NCBI RefSeq assembly: GCF_021155765.1 | Contig: NC_060107.1 | Coordinates: 15,796,501 to 15,860,500, forward strand | Direction of reading: 5' to 3' | Origin: Diprion similis | Taxonomy: Eukaryota; Arthropoda; Insecta; Hymenoptera; Diprionidae | DNA: 64,000 bases | Part shown: in pieces, positions 13,919-26,400 of the stretch | Layout: each line of letters opens with the position of its first letter | How positions within the stretch are numbered: the stretch's first letter is position 1 | Position numbers and translations under genes: made by a program | Notes under the pieces: model-generated | The model's database searches: none | Told to the model about the DNA's origin: nothing | The model's input: only the letters and a program-made list of their open reading frames with translations

Positions 13919-14926
13919 ATGGTTCGTGCGTGGATAATGGATGAATTGGATACCGATCAACGTCTCGAACACTTCACAGATCCTCCACAATTTTTATCGC
14001 TGTCAGAGCTGTTTGCCGATACAGGTGTTGAATATTTTAAGGTGAGAACAATCTAACCGTTAGAGAAAACTACAAACTTGCTAAACCAAAAACTTTAGTA
14101 CTAATATCTGAAATTTACTTCCTTAGGTTGACCATGACAACTACAAGTCAGACACGTTATTGAAACAGTTGAAAGAAAGTAGAGGGTATTCTTATGAGGA
14201 TGAGATTATTTGCTCCAAAGAGTGTCTGCAGAACTACGAAGACAAGGTGGTCACTGATTACTTTGATTTTTCGTCATCATGCTTGTAATAACTAGTTACC
14301 TTCAACCCAGTATATTTATTTATATACCAACAATTACAGTTGAAACATTTCTTTACGGAGCACTTGCACACAGACGAGGAAATTCGTCTTGTTCTTGAGG
14401 GTTCAGGGTACTTTGATGTAAGAAATAGCAACGACCAATGGATTCGCATTGAGGTTATTCCTGGAGATTTGATCATCATACCCAGCGGAATATATCATCG
14501 ATTCACATTAGACTCTAATGTAAGTATTGGCATTGATATGGTGCTTGCTATAAAGATCAATCAAAATCTGAAAAAAATTGCTTGCTTGTTGGTGAAATAG
14601 AGAGAATTTGCAACTCATCACAGATTTTAATCAATAATGTTAGCAGTTATGTTGAAATTTCTAAATGATTGAATTGTGAAAGAAAGTTCCATTCAATTGC
14701 TTTGTTCAAAAGTCATCCAAAAATCCTTAACTAATTTTGCATAGCATCACCTTGAAGACACAATATATGATATAGAAGTATTTTCTTTCAGAACTTTGTC
14801 AAAGCAAAAAGATACTTTGTTGGTGTTCCCGTGTGGGAACCACATAACAGGCCAGCTGATGACATGGCATGCCGACAAGAATATGTGCGACGTCTTCAAC
14901 AAGGTTTTAAAGTTGCCACCAATTAA
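13919..14926 (+). CDS. Adi1: Acireductone dioxygenase (methionine salvage)
   Basis: Complete gene. The four exons, 13919-14041, 14127-14246, 14340-14519 and 14792-14926, are all phase 0 and give 185 residues, close to the roughly 180 of animal ADI1. It starts MVRAWIMDE, matching the family's N-terminus. The cupin metal site is intact: His89, His91 and Glu95 in [10 protein letters not shown], and His134 in GIYHRF. The family motifs [14 protein letters not shown] and [14 protein letters not shown] are present. The enzyme oxidises the acireductone of the methionine salvage cycle, giving the ketoacid precursor of methionine plus formate with Fe2+ bound; with Ni2+ it runs an off-pathway reaction that releases CO. 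It is cytosolic and nuclear in animals. AATAAA at 15252-15257 is a candidate poly(A) signal. Identification is secure. Confidence 0.97.
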
Positions 14927-16190
14927 AATTGAAAAAACATGAATGAACTTGACGTACAGTATATTGTATATTGATTGTTATCGAGTATTTTATGAATCTT
15001 AATTACAGTTGGGTATTTACTCAGTCTGTAAAATTACAAACTGTTGAACTATTTGATGAGAAAACCAGGCTGTCCTTCATTCTTTCACCCTTATTGTTTG
15101 AGCTTGTGGTAACGATATTCCAAAAATTTTTTGAAATGTTTCATCATCTTTTAGAAGTGAATGTTCTAATCCAATCAAAATAGACGTCATATTTAAATAT
15201 GAAAGTGGTTTTTTATTGCATATTTTAGCCTACATCGACGTGTCGTCACAAAATAAAAGACCAACAGTTTGCACGATGTTTACTGCTTCTTCGTACTCTT
15301 TAAATTCACCTCAAACGTTCAGCCGATTACCTTTACCGACACTATATTGCTCAAACCACACCCATATTAAGAATCTCAATTAGCAGTTTGTACATTATTC
15401 AACGAATCCAGAGATGTCCCCTCATCCGTGATAAAACTCTCAGCAGTGCTGGTGATATTGAAGTTAAGGGTATCTAACTAGGAAACTCCAAGATTAATCA
15501 TACTTACTATGTTTATTTAATACTTATAGAAGTTGTAAAAACAGTTACAGCAATGTGGGCGTACACAAGTATGTAATTACTTCAAGTAGGCGGGTGAGTG
15601 TGCTTACAATTTATATCTGTGCCAGTTGTTCATTTTATTGACAAAAATGCATCCTAAATAAAATAAAAAATAAACAAATAAAAATATTTGTAACAATATA
15701 GGATCACATAATTATAATCCGCATAGTATGGACATCGTCCGTATTGGCACGGATGTTCATATATTTCTAACAATTCGAATAATAAATAATACAAATATGT
15801 GCAAAAGGGTGGGTCGAAAAAATATAAAACATTCATTTAAATCACTAATTGCATAGTTTTGGAGTGGCAGAAAGTGTGGTCATTATGTGAATATTTATGT
15901 GTCTCCACAGATACGATAAATACAACATTGGGTTTTTTTTTCGACTCACCCTAGGGTGCAGGTACTCCGATTGACGTTCTACTTGACTAGATATTGAGGA
16001 AAAATTCAACTTTTTGTATTGATCAAAGACTCTCTCACCTGTGAGGGAAACGATTAAAAAATATGACATATTCTTAAAGAGGGTGAATGAAGGTCAATGG
16101 ATGAGTAATCAATACAAATATTTCATACACATGGAGTACCACGATTAATATTACACTCGACCCTTATCATGATTAGATCATCATAGGAAT
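14927..16190. other. Intergenic region, 3' ends of two convergent genes
   Basis: Contains the 3'UTR of acireductone dioxygenase (candidate AATAAA at 15252-15257) and, from the other side, the 3'UTR of the minus-strand membrane-protein gene that stops at 16191. The reading frames are short and I see no further gene. Confidence 0.5.
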
Positions 16191-19100
16191 TTATAAATTC
16201 GGGGTAAAAGTCGATGACGTGGCACTGCTTCTCGACAAGCTGTCCGTGCTTGACTGAGTTCCCTGGGTTCGACGCAGAGTACGTTTGTGGGGTTGAAGGT
16301 TCAATGGAGGCAAATTCGGGTTCTCAATTCTCGTTGGAGAACTCACACGTGGACGCAACGTCCCTCGTTGCAATGTTACGTTGCCTGAAAGTCACACGGT
16401 GTTAGATTTATACTAAAAATAATTCAGAGAAATCTCATTTCGATAAAAACAGCGTCGAGCATGGTTTGAGCAATATGGTGTCGTATCGAGTAACTAGCTG
16501 ATTTTTTTAGGATAATTTGTCTAATATCGAGGCACAGAAAATATCGTGCAAGCTATTGGAAGTTCAGTTTGTGATATTGAATCGATTTCTTCTTCTTATT
16601 TTTCTTTATGGATATTATCATTAGTATACAAGCTATTATATCGTGAGTGTAAATGCCTTCAGGTAGCATTCTGTAGTAAATTCGTGTAAAGGCAAATAGG
16701 GATTAGAAGTGCCTAATTGCGCGCATGTAACAAATCCTATTTTCTGTGCTATCTCCTGTCGAAAACGAGAATATTGTCCAGTTTCTGTAAGCATCAATGC
16801 TTATGAAAACTACGAAGTACTCGAGTTGATGGCTGAGGTAGCGCAGAAAAAAATTGTTTCTCCGATAACTGAATCAATTTACGTCACACACGTTCCGTTT
16901 TTGGTAATTGTTCACCACGGTGCTGTTCTGATATACTAATTATTGATACATCAACCCAGGCTATACATATACGTATCACAGTACATATAGTTTGTGCACG
17001 ATCTGATGCTACAAGAAATGCTACCTGGGGCCGGAATTCTTTGGTTGAATTGATTTAAAGTCAAATCTGGGCTGAAAAAACTATTCCTAAAATCAAATAA
17101 GACAACGATGGCGATTAGTGTGGTGCCTTCATGTCGCAAGATGGAGTTTGCTGAATTTAAGGATCCCATTACTGACCTGAAAAATTTGGTTCCAAGACAT
17201 CATCCAATTGATAATATTCAGTCCTCGCAGTAAGAGGTTCCTCATAATCAACAAAAGCAGTGTTATCAAATGCCGACCCATCTTTTGGAAGAGTCTGCAC
17301 TGGTGACGGTACGGGTGGTTCAGCGTATACCTAAAAACAATTACACTCATATAAAACATTTAATGCAGGCACATAGTTGTCCATAATTTGTAGAACTTCA
17401 GTCAATAGAAGTCATAAGAGAACCTATTCTACATTTATTTTAGGCAATTATTCGCGAAATGTAAAAAAAAATTGCAATTCGGTTGGTAAAGACTGACTGA
17501 AATATCGTTTTAAATCGACACGTAATTGAGCTTGTGAGAAAAAGTTTTTTTCTGACCCCTGCCGCACAAAACGACCGAAATTCGATTGCTTTGGAATCCG
17601 CCGATACAGTATTTTATCGTTTTTTAGTAAAGACAAATTGGATTTCGTCTCAACTTACTCATCTTCCCGAAAAAATGCGACTTATCCATTTAATTTTTTT
17701 TTTTGTGGCCAGTTTTACTCTACCCTCCTGGTTGTTTATCGCTGTCAACGGAGTTACGTCGCATGCCGTTTCGTATTACTGGCCTGGACGCGGAAATGCT
17801 AATTGGCCAATTATTTTAGGGTGGCCGGTCTTGCTCCACATTTCATTACTAGTGTGAACTCAGCAAAAGCCGAGGCGAGTGCTGTAATATTACGGGTCAG
17901 ATGTCGCCCATCTACATGTGTGACATACGCTATTTTTTTCAATACCTGTGAGGAAAAGCTTGATTCGAAAAGCACCGAAGGTGTCACTGACAGTGCTTAA
18001 AATTGAGTTATTCGAAAATGCGCATGCGCCAAAGAAGACCCTAGTATGTAAGGTTGAGCATTTCGGCTGTGCGCATGCGCCAACGTCGTTATACCACACT
18101 GTTCGAAAGTGGGTCACTTTACGCACGCTCGACAGGTTTTAGGAATCAAAATTTCCGATAGGCAGGTGTTGTAAAAAAAATATTTGATGTTTGTCGAAAC
18201 ATTTTGACTACAACGATTTCCTACGATAAAAGATCCGCCATTTATAATCTCAAGATTCTCAGGTCAGACTCGAATGCAGGGACAAAAAAATTAAAGCACA
18301 TGCAACGTAGAAATTGAAAAAGGTTGAAACTCTTACGTGCTCAGTTGGGGAAGCGGCAATAGTGCGCTTTGGAAATCGCGTGTTGTTTATGGTTTCGTAA
18401 TGGTGATCTTCTAAGTAATGGCGCGTAGTTCCGCGGGGAGTTAATGTCGCCCACATCACTCGACTGTCCTGCAGGGTGTCTGCCGCACAGGGATAAAGAA
18501 CTGCCTCGTTTGGAATCCTCCCCAACTTGGCCTGTACAGTCGAAGTTGCCACAGGTATTGACGAGACACCGGTCTTACCTCCGCTAGTTCTGCGTGTGCA
18601 TATTATTCATCGTGACTTAACTTACGAAAGGGTTTTTATGACGTACATATGCGTGTGTATTAGGGTGGCCGTTAAAAAAAAAGTTCATGCTCCAACTTGA
18701 AAAATCTTGAGTTCACCTTGAAAAAAAAAAGATCCTGAAAGTTTCCATTTAGGGCTGCCGGCAGATTTTCTAAATAATGTTTTTTCATTTCTTTTCCTTA
18801 TAAAATGAGATTTCATTTTTTGACGGACCCCGATTTTTTTGAATTTTATAACGATTCGAAAAAAAATCAAACGGTAAACAAATAAATCTGGGATTGAAAA
18901 TACTTTTTGTTCAAACATTTTTCATTTTTCATAATGGAATGAACAACATGGCATATAAAAAAAAAGTTGCCTAAAAATTAGTAAATAAAATTTTTTGAGG
19001 AAGCTTAGAATAAAAATTTAACACATCGAAATGGTAACAAAAAATAAATCGAATAAGAATAGAATAAAAAAATATGTATAAAAATTGCCGGCACCCCTTA

Positions 19101-21595
19101 ACAGTGAGATAGAGCATTGAAACTTTCAGGATCTTTTTTCGTCGAAAAGAACTCAAGATTTTTCAAGTTGGAGCATGACCTTTTTTTTTAACGGCCACGA
19201 TAGTGTGTATATTGTATTACGATACCAATGGGTGTAATATTATTTACTGTATCTTCGTGGATTTAACACAGAAAAACGTCTCAAAAGATTAGTATCCGTA
19301 ATGCCGGTATGGTTAAGGCAAAATAGTCTCGTGAGTGCTGAAGAGCTGATCGTTCGCGACGAATTTCACAAATATTACTAAACAGAAAATGTCGTACAAT
19401 TTGTTGGACCTTCATTTTGTAAATATATCGGTCTGTACCGATCGAAGCAACTTGAATCACAATATTTCAGTGACTGAAAGCGTGGCTTTCTGTGCTTTTA
19501 TAGTATTTTATTGTATTAAATTATACATCACTGAATTTGAATTTGACCTCAGCATTATTCGATATTCAAAATGACGGATCCAATTCTACGTTATAATATA
19601 CCAAAGCATTTTATCAATGAAGGTGACTTGTTCCACATTTATAGCGAAGAATCGCGTGCCAATTTATTATACGGGTATGTAGATATGTAGATCTGAATCG
19701 GTTTACTTACGATTTGCACTTGAGAAGTAGTACGGCAAGGATAATACCGACGAATATGACTCCTACACAGGACGACATAAGGACGAGTAGCCAGGTATCG
19801 TCGAAAACTGTTCCTGAAAATTGTTACAACTATTCATCGGCAACGAGCAGATTTTTTTTTTTTTCAAATAAGGTTGCATAATTGCAACCTACATTTAGTT
19901 TGCTGAAAACTTTGCAAACCGGGAACATTCATTAAAGTACATATAATATACAACTCAGTACTAAAGAATCCATGTTGATTAAACTTCGAAAATTTGTGCA
20001 ATTAAATACTCCGTTTAAAAGTAGAAAAGTATAGTGACCAATGAATCATTCTTATTCCAAAGGAATGAATACACAATTTTTGGAGAGGACTTTGAAATCT
20101 TTGTCGAAAAAGTTGTTTAAAACAAATTTTTCCTAATTCTTATAGTGAAAAAACCTTTACCGATGGTATTGGCTGATTCAGATTCTCAGGGATTATAAAA
20201 GGATTGAGCTTTGTATCGAATTGTTTTTTTTTCGTTCCAATTAATTATAAGATGTAATTCCACAATACATATTTCAATACGTATGCACCTTGTTGCGGGA
20301 GTTCAATGTACTGAACACCTTCCGACCTCCAATCGCAAAAATGTTTGCAAGGACTGTCGTTCAAATGCGTTGCAAACGATTGAACTTCGGAATTTAAATA
20401 AAATGATGAGATGTCAGAATTACGTTGAAGAAATGCTGGGATCGGCGGCGGCGGGAGACGTAATATCATGTCTGGTGGTGGACCCAGTTTACACACGGTG
20501 CAGCTCGTGTTGTTCATCACTATTTTCTGGAAACCGGAAAGAAAACGTTGAATCAAGACGAAAGAGAAACTATCGGGAGATTCATAGTGAGCTTAATCAA
20601 TAAATCCAACCCAACTAGATGTTCCATGATAAAAAAAAATAATCAGAAATTTCTCAAAAATACGAAAATTAAGTCTTATTAGTAGAAAAATTTAAACTGT
20701 TGTGATAATGTCAGAAAGACTCTGTGAAATTCTGAGGGATTTCTAGAAAGAATTCAGATTCTTTCGGAACTTCATTTTCTGTTGAAAATTAGGAAAACTC
20801 CGAATTTTAACCTTTCTGAGTATTTTTCACCTAGTCAGGCTAGACGTGTAAATCGAACCAATGCCTAAAGAAATATCATATTTCTTAAGAGCTATAAACC
20901 ATGTTACTAAAAAAATCTAAGTTCTGGTGTTTCTGCGTATTCTTTGACGAAATCACGTTATGGAAAATTGAGAAAAATTAAGAATTTTTGACAGTCTACA
21001 TTAGATTTTCTGAAGTGTAGCTGAAGAAATGTGAAAATATCTACAAAATAATATTTTCAATAAAACTAGAATTACGAAAATCTCTCAGGTGACTTGAAAA
21101 AATTTCAACATCTTTTCACAAATGTGCCGAAATTGCATTATTTTCACATAGTTCCTACAAATTTTTATCATTCGTGTGCAATTTTTTAGTAAAAACTGAG
21201 GATTTGTCCGGTTTCACATTCCGATTAAATTCATGGAAGTCTCTATAAGGTTTCTAAAAATAATTTCTGCCACGAATGTTTGCTTATTACACCATTATTG
21301 TAAACGAAGGTTTAAAAAAATAAAATTCACTTTTCGGCACATACATCAAGGGTGCGGGTATTGAACGCGCCTTCAGGTGCAATAACAAACCAAATCTTAG
21401 TTGCAATACTTATTCAAAATGCAATACAATAAATTTGCGAGCAGTGATTTTTTTTCTTTAAATCACCTAAGCGAAAACACTGTGTCCGACTTGTAAAAAA
21501 TGCCTACTTACTCTTCAGAACGAGACGATAAGTTGTTGACGCACTGACAGCATAGGCCCTACTCCAGTTTTCCCGAAGATCGGCGCACGCGTCAC
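16191..21595 (-). CDS. Unrecognised single-pass membrane protein (3' part)
   Basis: Six exons in transcript order, 21595-21512, 20519-20289, 19813-19711, 18589-18337, 17330-17177 and 16384-16191, join in phase and end in TAA at 16193-16191. The first visible part is extracellular: DACADLRENW, AYAVSASTTYRLVL, then a cysteine-containing stretch with NNTSCTVCKLGPPP (N-glycosylation sequon) and a proline run. One transmembrane segment follows in exon 19813-19711 (VLMSSCVGVIFVGIILAV, then KCK as stop-transfer). The cytoplasmic tail is about 200 residues, Ser/Thr-rich, with tyrosines in AFVDYEEPL and EYYQLDD, and ends in TPNL. The fibronectin-like look of the strand before the sequon is only an impression. 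Transmembrane protein fend of flies came to mind, but I cannot support it. Acceptors at 21595 and 20519 are the least certain; 20526 is an alternative. The 5' exons are not fixed. Confidence 0.72.
17890..18175. repeat. Dispersed repeat, copy 1, with two GCGCATGCGC palindromes
   Basis: Aligns by eye over most of its length with 31103-31420. Shared blocks include the TGTGACA region, CTTAAAATT(G/A)AGTTAT, CTAGTATGTAAG and TTTACGCACGCTC or its variant. This copy has two exact GCGCATGCGC palindromes, at 18020-18029 and 18071-18080, matching the NRF-1 core. It lies in an intron of the minus-strand membrane-protein gene. Confidence 0.7.
18661..19202. mobile_element. hAT-like MITE with long inverted repeats and 8-bp target duplication
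   Basis: The ends are inverted copies over roughly 100 bases. The left end begins TAGGGTGGCCGTTAAAAAA, and the reverse complement of the right end begins TATCGTGGCCGTTAAAAAA; both continue with CATGCTCCAACTTG and AAAATCTTGAGTTC. The element is flanked on both sides by GTGTGTAT (18653-18660 and 19203-19210), an 8-bp target duplication as made by hAT transposases. The 542-bp body is AT-rich with no transposase frame, so it is non-autonomous. It sits in the intron between exons 19813-19711 and 18589-18337 of the membrane-protein gene. Confidence 0.82.
20690..20960. repeat. Old AT-rich dispersed repeat (one of several copies)
   Basis: Shares with about 160-480 and 42330-42600 the ordered strings TTTCTAGAAAG-type, GGAAACT- or GGAACTT-type, GTGTAAATCG, CCAATG, ACTCATATTT- or ATCATATTT-type, and AAGTTCTGGTGTTTCTG or its variants. 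A weaker relative is at about 38880-39010. All lie in introns or intergenic DNA. Ends are not defined. Confidence 0.45.
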
Positions 21596-23415
21596 CTTAT
21601 CGACCGAGACGCCGTACCAACACTTTCAAACGTGCTCCATGCAATCTGAATCGCACTGACAACATCTAATATGTATTGCATATACAGAATTCAGAGTGTT
21701 TTGGTCAGTGCATTGACTCTTTATCTACTGGAGGGTAGATTTTATATAGATATACCTACACCATCCTTTTCCCTCGCAAAACTAATATTACACCCAAATC
21801 ATTCGATTGATGACATTGTTGTTGGATACATGAGACGTCGGATCAAAGAAATTATGTTGATGCAAGAGATATGCAATGAATCAAGTTGCACCTAACATTG
21901 CAAGAAAAAAAAGCTCAACAATGACCGAAAATTTCACTCTCCTAAATTTGTAATATTTTGAGTTCTTCACAACTTATGGGAATGCAACAGGGCAAATTAC
22001 ACTTTTCCTGGGAGAAAAACAGACAATTTTGAATGAGTACTCGCCAAATTTTGTTTCAAGAAAATTTTTCAAGCAAAGTACATACATTAGTAAAAAGGAA
22101 ATTATTTTAGAAAATCAATCATTTGACGTTATTTGATTTGAAAATAATTTTGCCCAAGCTTTTTGCAGCCCATATGCCTCCTGCTACACCTCCCCCCCCC
22201 CTGCCGAGCCGCCCTTTCACGATGGAATCCTCAAATTGATTACGCCATCTTGCAACAATAAATACACTGCATGACTGTCATGGACAGTCAACGGCAATGG
22301 TCCATAATAGATGAACAACCGCATTTTATCACCGATTGTATATTTTTATAAACTCAAAAGTGTATGTCATTAGGGTGGTTCTTAAGATGCTTATAAAGTC
22401 GCGTTGTATGTGCACCTCGAAAACGTGGCGAGCCAAGACTCCCATACCGGTCAAGCGATCAGGAATCGGTGTAATTAATATAATGACTATCGTACATCGT
22501 ATACAATATGTTATGATACATTCCAATATAATGTATTATATTATATTTATACTGAAGAATTCATCACAATTGTAACAAGAAAAGATAATTTCCGTTCGAA
22601 AGAGAACTTGCTTTATGAATTTGGTATTTGGATCGAATTTTTGTGATTTTGGGTTTGAAGAAATCATTGATGTGCTAATGCATTAACTGTAACAAAAAAA
22701 ATGATAGTTTTATTTGTACAATGGCACTTTGACTATAGTTTATTAAACTGTACACTTAACTTAGTACCTCAATTTTCTTATCTTGACACTAACTAAGCAC
22801 TCAGAATAATTATATTTACAGTACTTATGTTTAAACAAAACTTAGTATCATCAATAATTGAGAATAAACATGAGTAACGAATTACTGGTCAGCGCATATA
22901 TTATGTTATAATTATTCAGGATTGAAAATAATGTATTTCGTGTATCGCTGGTAATCTGTGTAATATGAAATACATGTGAGAACCTGATTCCAAGGGAATG
23001 TAAACAGGAACCTAATCCATTCAATTTCTATTCTATTTTACAAACGCAGCATTTCAGAACCATGCTGAAATTTGGTTCCTGACGCGATTGTTTGTATTAT
23101 TTAAACACTGCAAGCTTCGAACTTTATAAGTCTATGGTCTGCACATTTACCGCATCGCTTGGTGCCTTAAAGCAAACCTTAGAGCATATACAGTACTTAG
23201 TGCACAGCTTTGATGTGGTCACGTGACTATTTTGAACCGACCAATCACATTTTGTGCTTCAAAGTTTCGGCTCGCGGTCACCAGTGGAGCGCTGCGGACA
23301 CTTTTTGATGTAGATTTGACGATTCATGACAGTAGACTTTTGTATTACCCACTCCACAGTATTGCCCATACATCAGCTGACATAGTTGGGAACACGAGTG
23401 CAGAGAGGGGCAAAT

Positions 23416-26400
23416 ATGACTCTGTGCCGTAGGAACTTAATCATTTTGTTATTTAACTTGTATTTATCAGTATCAGAAACTTTTGCCGAAGATATTTTGG
23501 GATGTGGCGGATTTGTCAAAAGTCACGTGCCCATTGATTTTGCCAAAGTTCACATAAAATTGTAAGTATTCAAGGCTGTGGCACGTCTGGCACCAATTTT
23601 CAATTCCAACGACCAACCCTGAACCTAACCTAACCTAATCTGAGCCCTACTTAACCTAACTTAGTTCATGAATTGACTGAATACATGATGGATTGAAAAC
23701 TTAGGTATACCAAGGCTGGAAGCCTGAAAGATGAAACAGAATGTGCTCCAAATAACGGTTACTACTTTTTACCTCTGTACGACAAAGGGGAATACGTACT
23801 GAAGGTGAGTGCTCAAATTGCAGTGTAAGCGTGACTTGACGAGAGACACGATAAACACCTTTTCTTTTGTTATATTAGGTTGAGCCTCCGAGGGGATGGA
23901 GTTTTGAACCAACATCAGTTACTCTGAATGTTGACGGCTCTACAGATTTGTGTAGCTCAGGAAAAGACATAAATTTCACTTTCAAAGGCTTCGGAATCAC
24001 AGGAAAGGTACAATCTTCAAATAAACAAGCCTCACTTGTCGAATTAATTGTTAATAATTTCAGCTACCCATTAGCAGGATAGTTTTGATTTTTGTACATG
24101 TTTACAAAAAAACTTCATATCTCTTATATGATCATCAATAACTAGGTTACAAGCCATGGCACCAGCTCAGGACCAAAGGGAGTCACAGTCTCGTTATACA
24201 CAGAAAAGAACACCGAATCTCCTGTCGACACAACAACAACTGCTGATGGAGGTACATTTTACTTCACACCAATTCAACCTGGCAAATATGTTCTTATAGC
24301 TTCGCATCCAAGGTAAGTTTTATCGATGTATGTACAAAAATAATCGAATAATATCAAAACCCCGCGACGTTCCTGATGTACTTCTAATTTTGAAGGTGGT
24401 TAATCGAGAAATCCAAACTTGACGTCACTGTCAGGGAGGGAAATACAGAACTGGCTGATAATAGCTTAGTAGTCGCTGGGTACGATGTAAGCGGACGTGT
24501 CACCAGTGAAGATGAACCAATGAAAGGAGTGTCCTTTATTCTGTTTGGGGTGCGTACAACGAATATTGAATCTACTATAATGCGTTAATTGAGAGAATGA
24601 CAACACGACACGTGTCGTTCTATCATTGAACGCAGTATATATAATTATTAACGCATGATTGATTTGTTTGGTAATGCTTTGCGATAATATAAGAAAATCC
24701 TCATACGGATTCATCTCTGTTGAACAGAATGGACAAGCAAAAAACTGCGAAACCACACCAATTAAGGGGTTTGAATCGAGCAAACCACTGTGCCATGTTC
24801 TCTCTGACAAAACTGGCCAATTTACGTTCTCTTCTCTTGCCCCTGGAGAGTATCGTCTTGTACCACACTATGCTGGCGCTCAAACAAAATTTGATGTTCA
24901 GCCAATGGAATTAGCATTCAAAGTTCTCCATGAGAGCCTGATTCTCCCTCAAGATTTTAAGATAACTGGTTTCACGATAAGTGGGACTGTATATGCGTCA
25001 ATGCAAGGCGGTGGATTAAAGGGGGCTAAAATTTATTTGAACAAAAAACTTGCTGCAATAACAAACGAGGATGGCTCTTATAGAGTTGATAACATGAAGG
25101 CTGGACAGTATTTGTTCAAAATTGAAGCAGGTACCTATAAACGACTAATCTAATATTAGACTGTTTAGTCATTATGCGTGTTATCAATTGGTTTTTTTTT
25201 TGTTGTTTTTTTTAGACGATGTAGAATTCGAGGAGAAAAACGTGAAGATATCACCAAATTCTACGGAATTACCTCCATCAGCACCTTCGTCTTACAAAGT
25301 TTGCGGGAGGGTCACCTTGTCTGCCAAAGATACGCTGCATCATCGGAAGGTTGCCGTGCAAAAAGTTGCTTCAACGTTCCACAGTGAAATTGAAACTGAT
25401 CCTAAGACAGGAGAATTTTGCTTATATCTTGCTCCTGGCAAATATCAATTGAGCGTTTTTGTTAACAACGACGAAAAGGCAAAAGGACTACAGTATGTAT
25501 TAAGAGTCAAAAGCCAGAAACTTATGATATCCGATAATTATATTTCTAATTTTTATTCATTAGATTCTATCCTTTGCAACATGAGATTGACGTTTCATCT
25601 GAACCGATAAGAAACATCGATTTTTTGCAACTTAAAGCCACACTGACAGGAAAAGTCGAGTGTTTACGGGATTCGGATTGTAGTCAAGCATCTGTTACTC
25701 TCAAAATTCTGAATGGAGCCACTGTAAAGACAACCGAAACCAAAGGTAAGGTGAAATATAATGTTCAGACGTCAAAATTGACCATCCATCGAGTTATTTC
25801 ATGAAAATGTTACATGGCCAATTGAATATAAAGATAAGTTTACTTTCATTCATGCAATTCAGAGTACATTTAACTGTAATCCGTGTACATTTTGGCTGTT
25901 TGGCAAAGAATAGTACATTTTACGAATACAAATCGACATTTGCTTTATACTTTACGATTGACTGACTTCTTACCTTACATTAAATTGCGTATGTAACATT
26001 CCCATGACATAATAACAGGCTGTTTGTATTAACATAGCTTAATGTGATTAATATTGGGAAATGGTTTTTCATCTGAATTTTAGACGGAAAGTACAAGTTC
26101 TCGAACATCTTGCCCGGTCAGTACGAAGTATTGATAGACACTGATGTATTCTGTTGGGAAAATCCAAGCCAGACAATTTTTGTAAGCTCTGAATTCGCTG
26201 AGGTGCCGACATTCAAGCAAATCGGCTTTTCAATAACTTTCATCTCATCGCACGATACCGCTGTCGAGTTTTCTGAGTTGAAGACTTCACAGAAAGTTTT
26301 ATTAAAACTTCCCAAGGGAAGCACAAAGCATTGTACATCGGCGCCTGGTGAATACCGGTTTGTACCGAAGAGTTGTCACGTTTACCCAAGATCCGAATAT

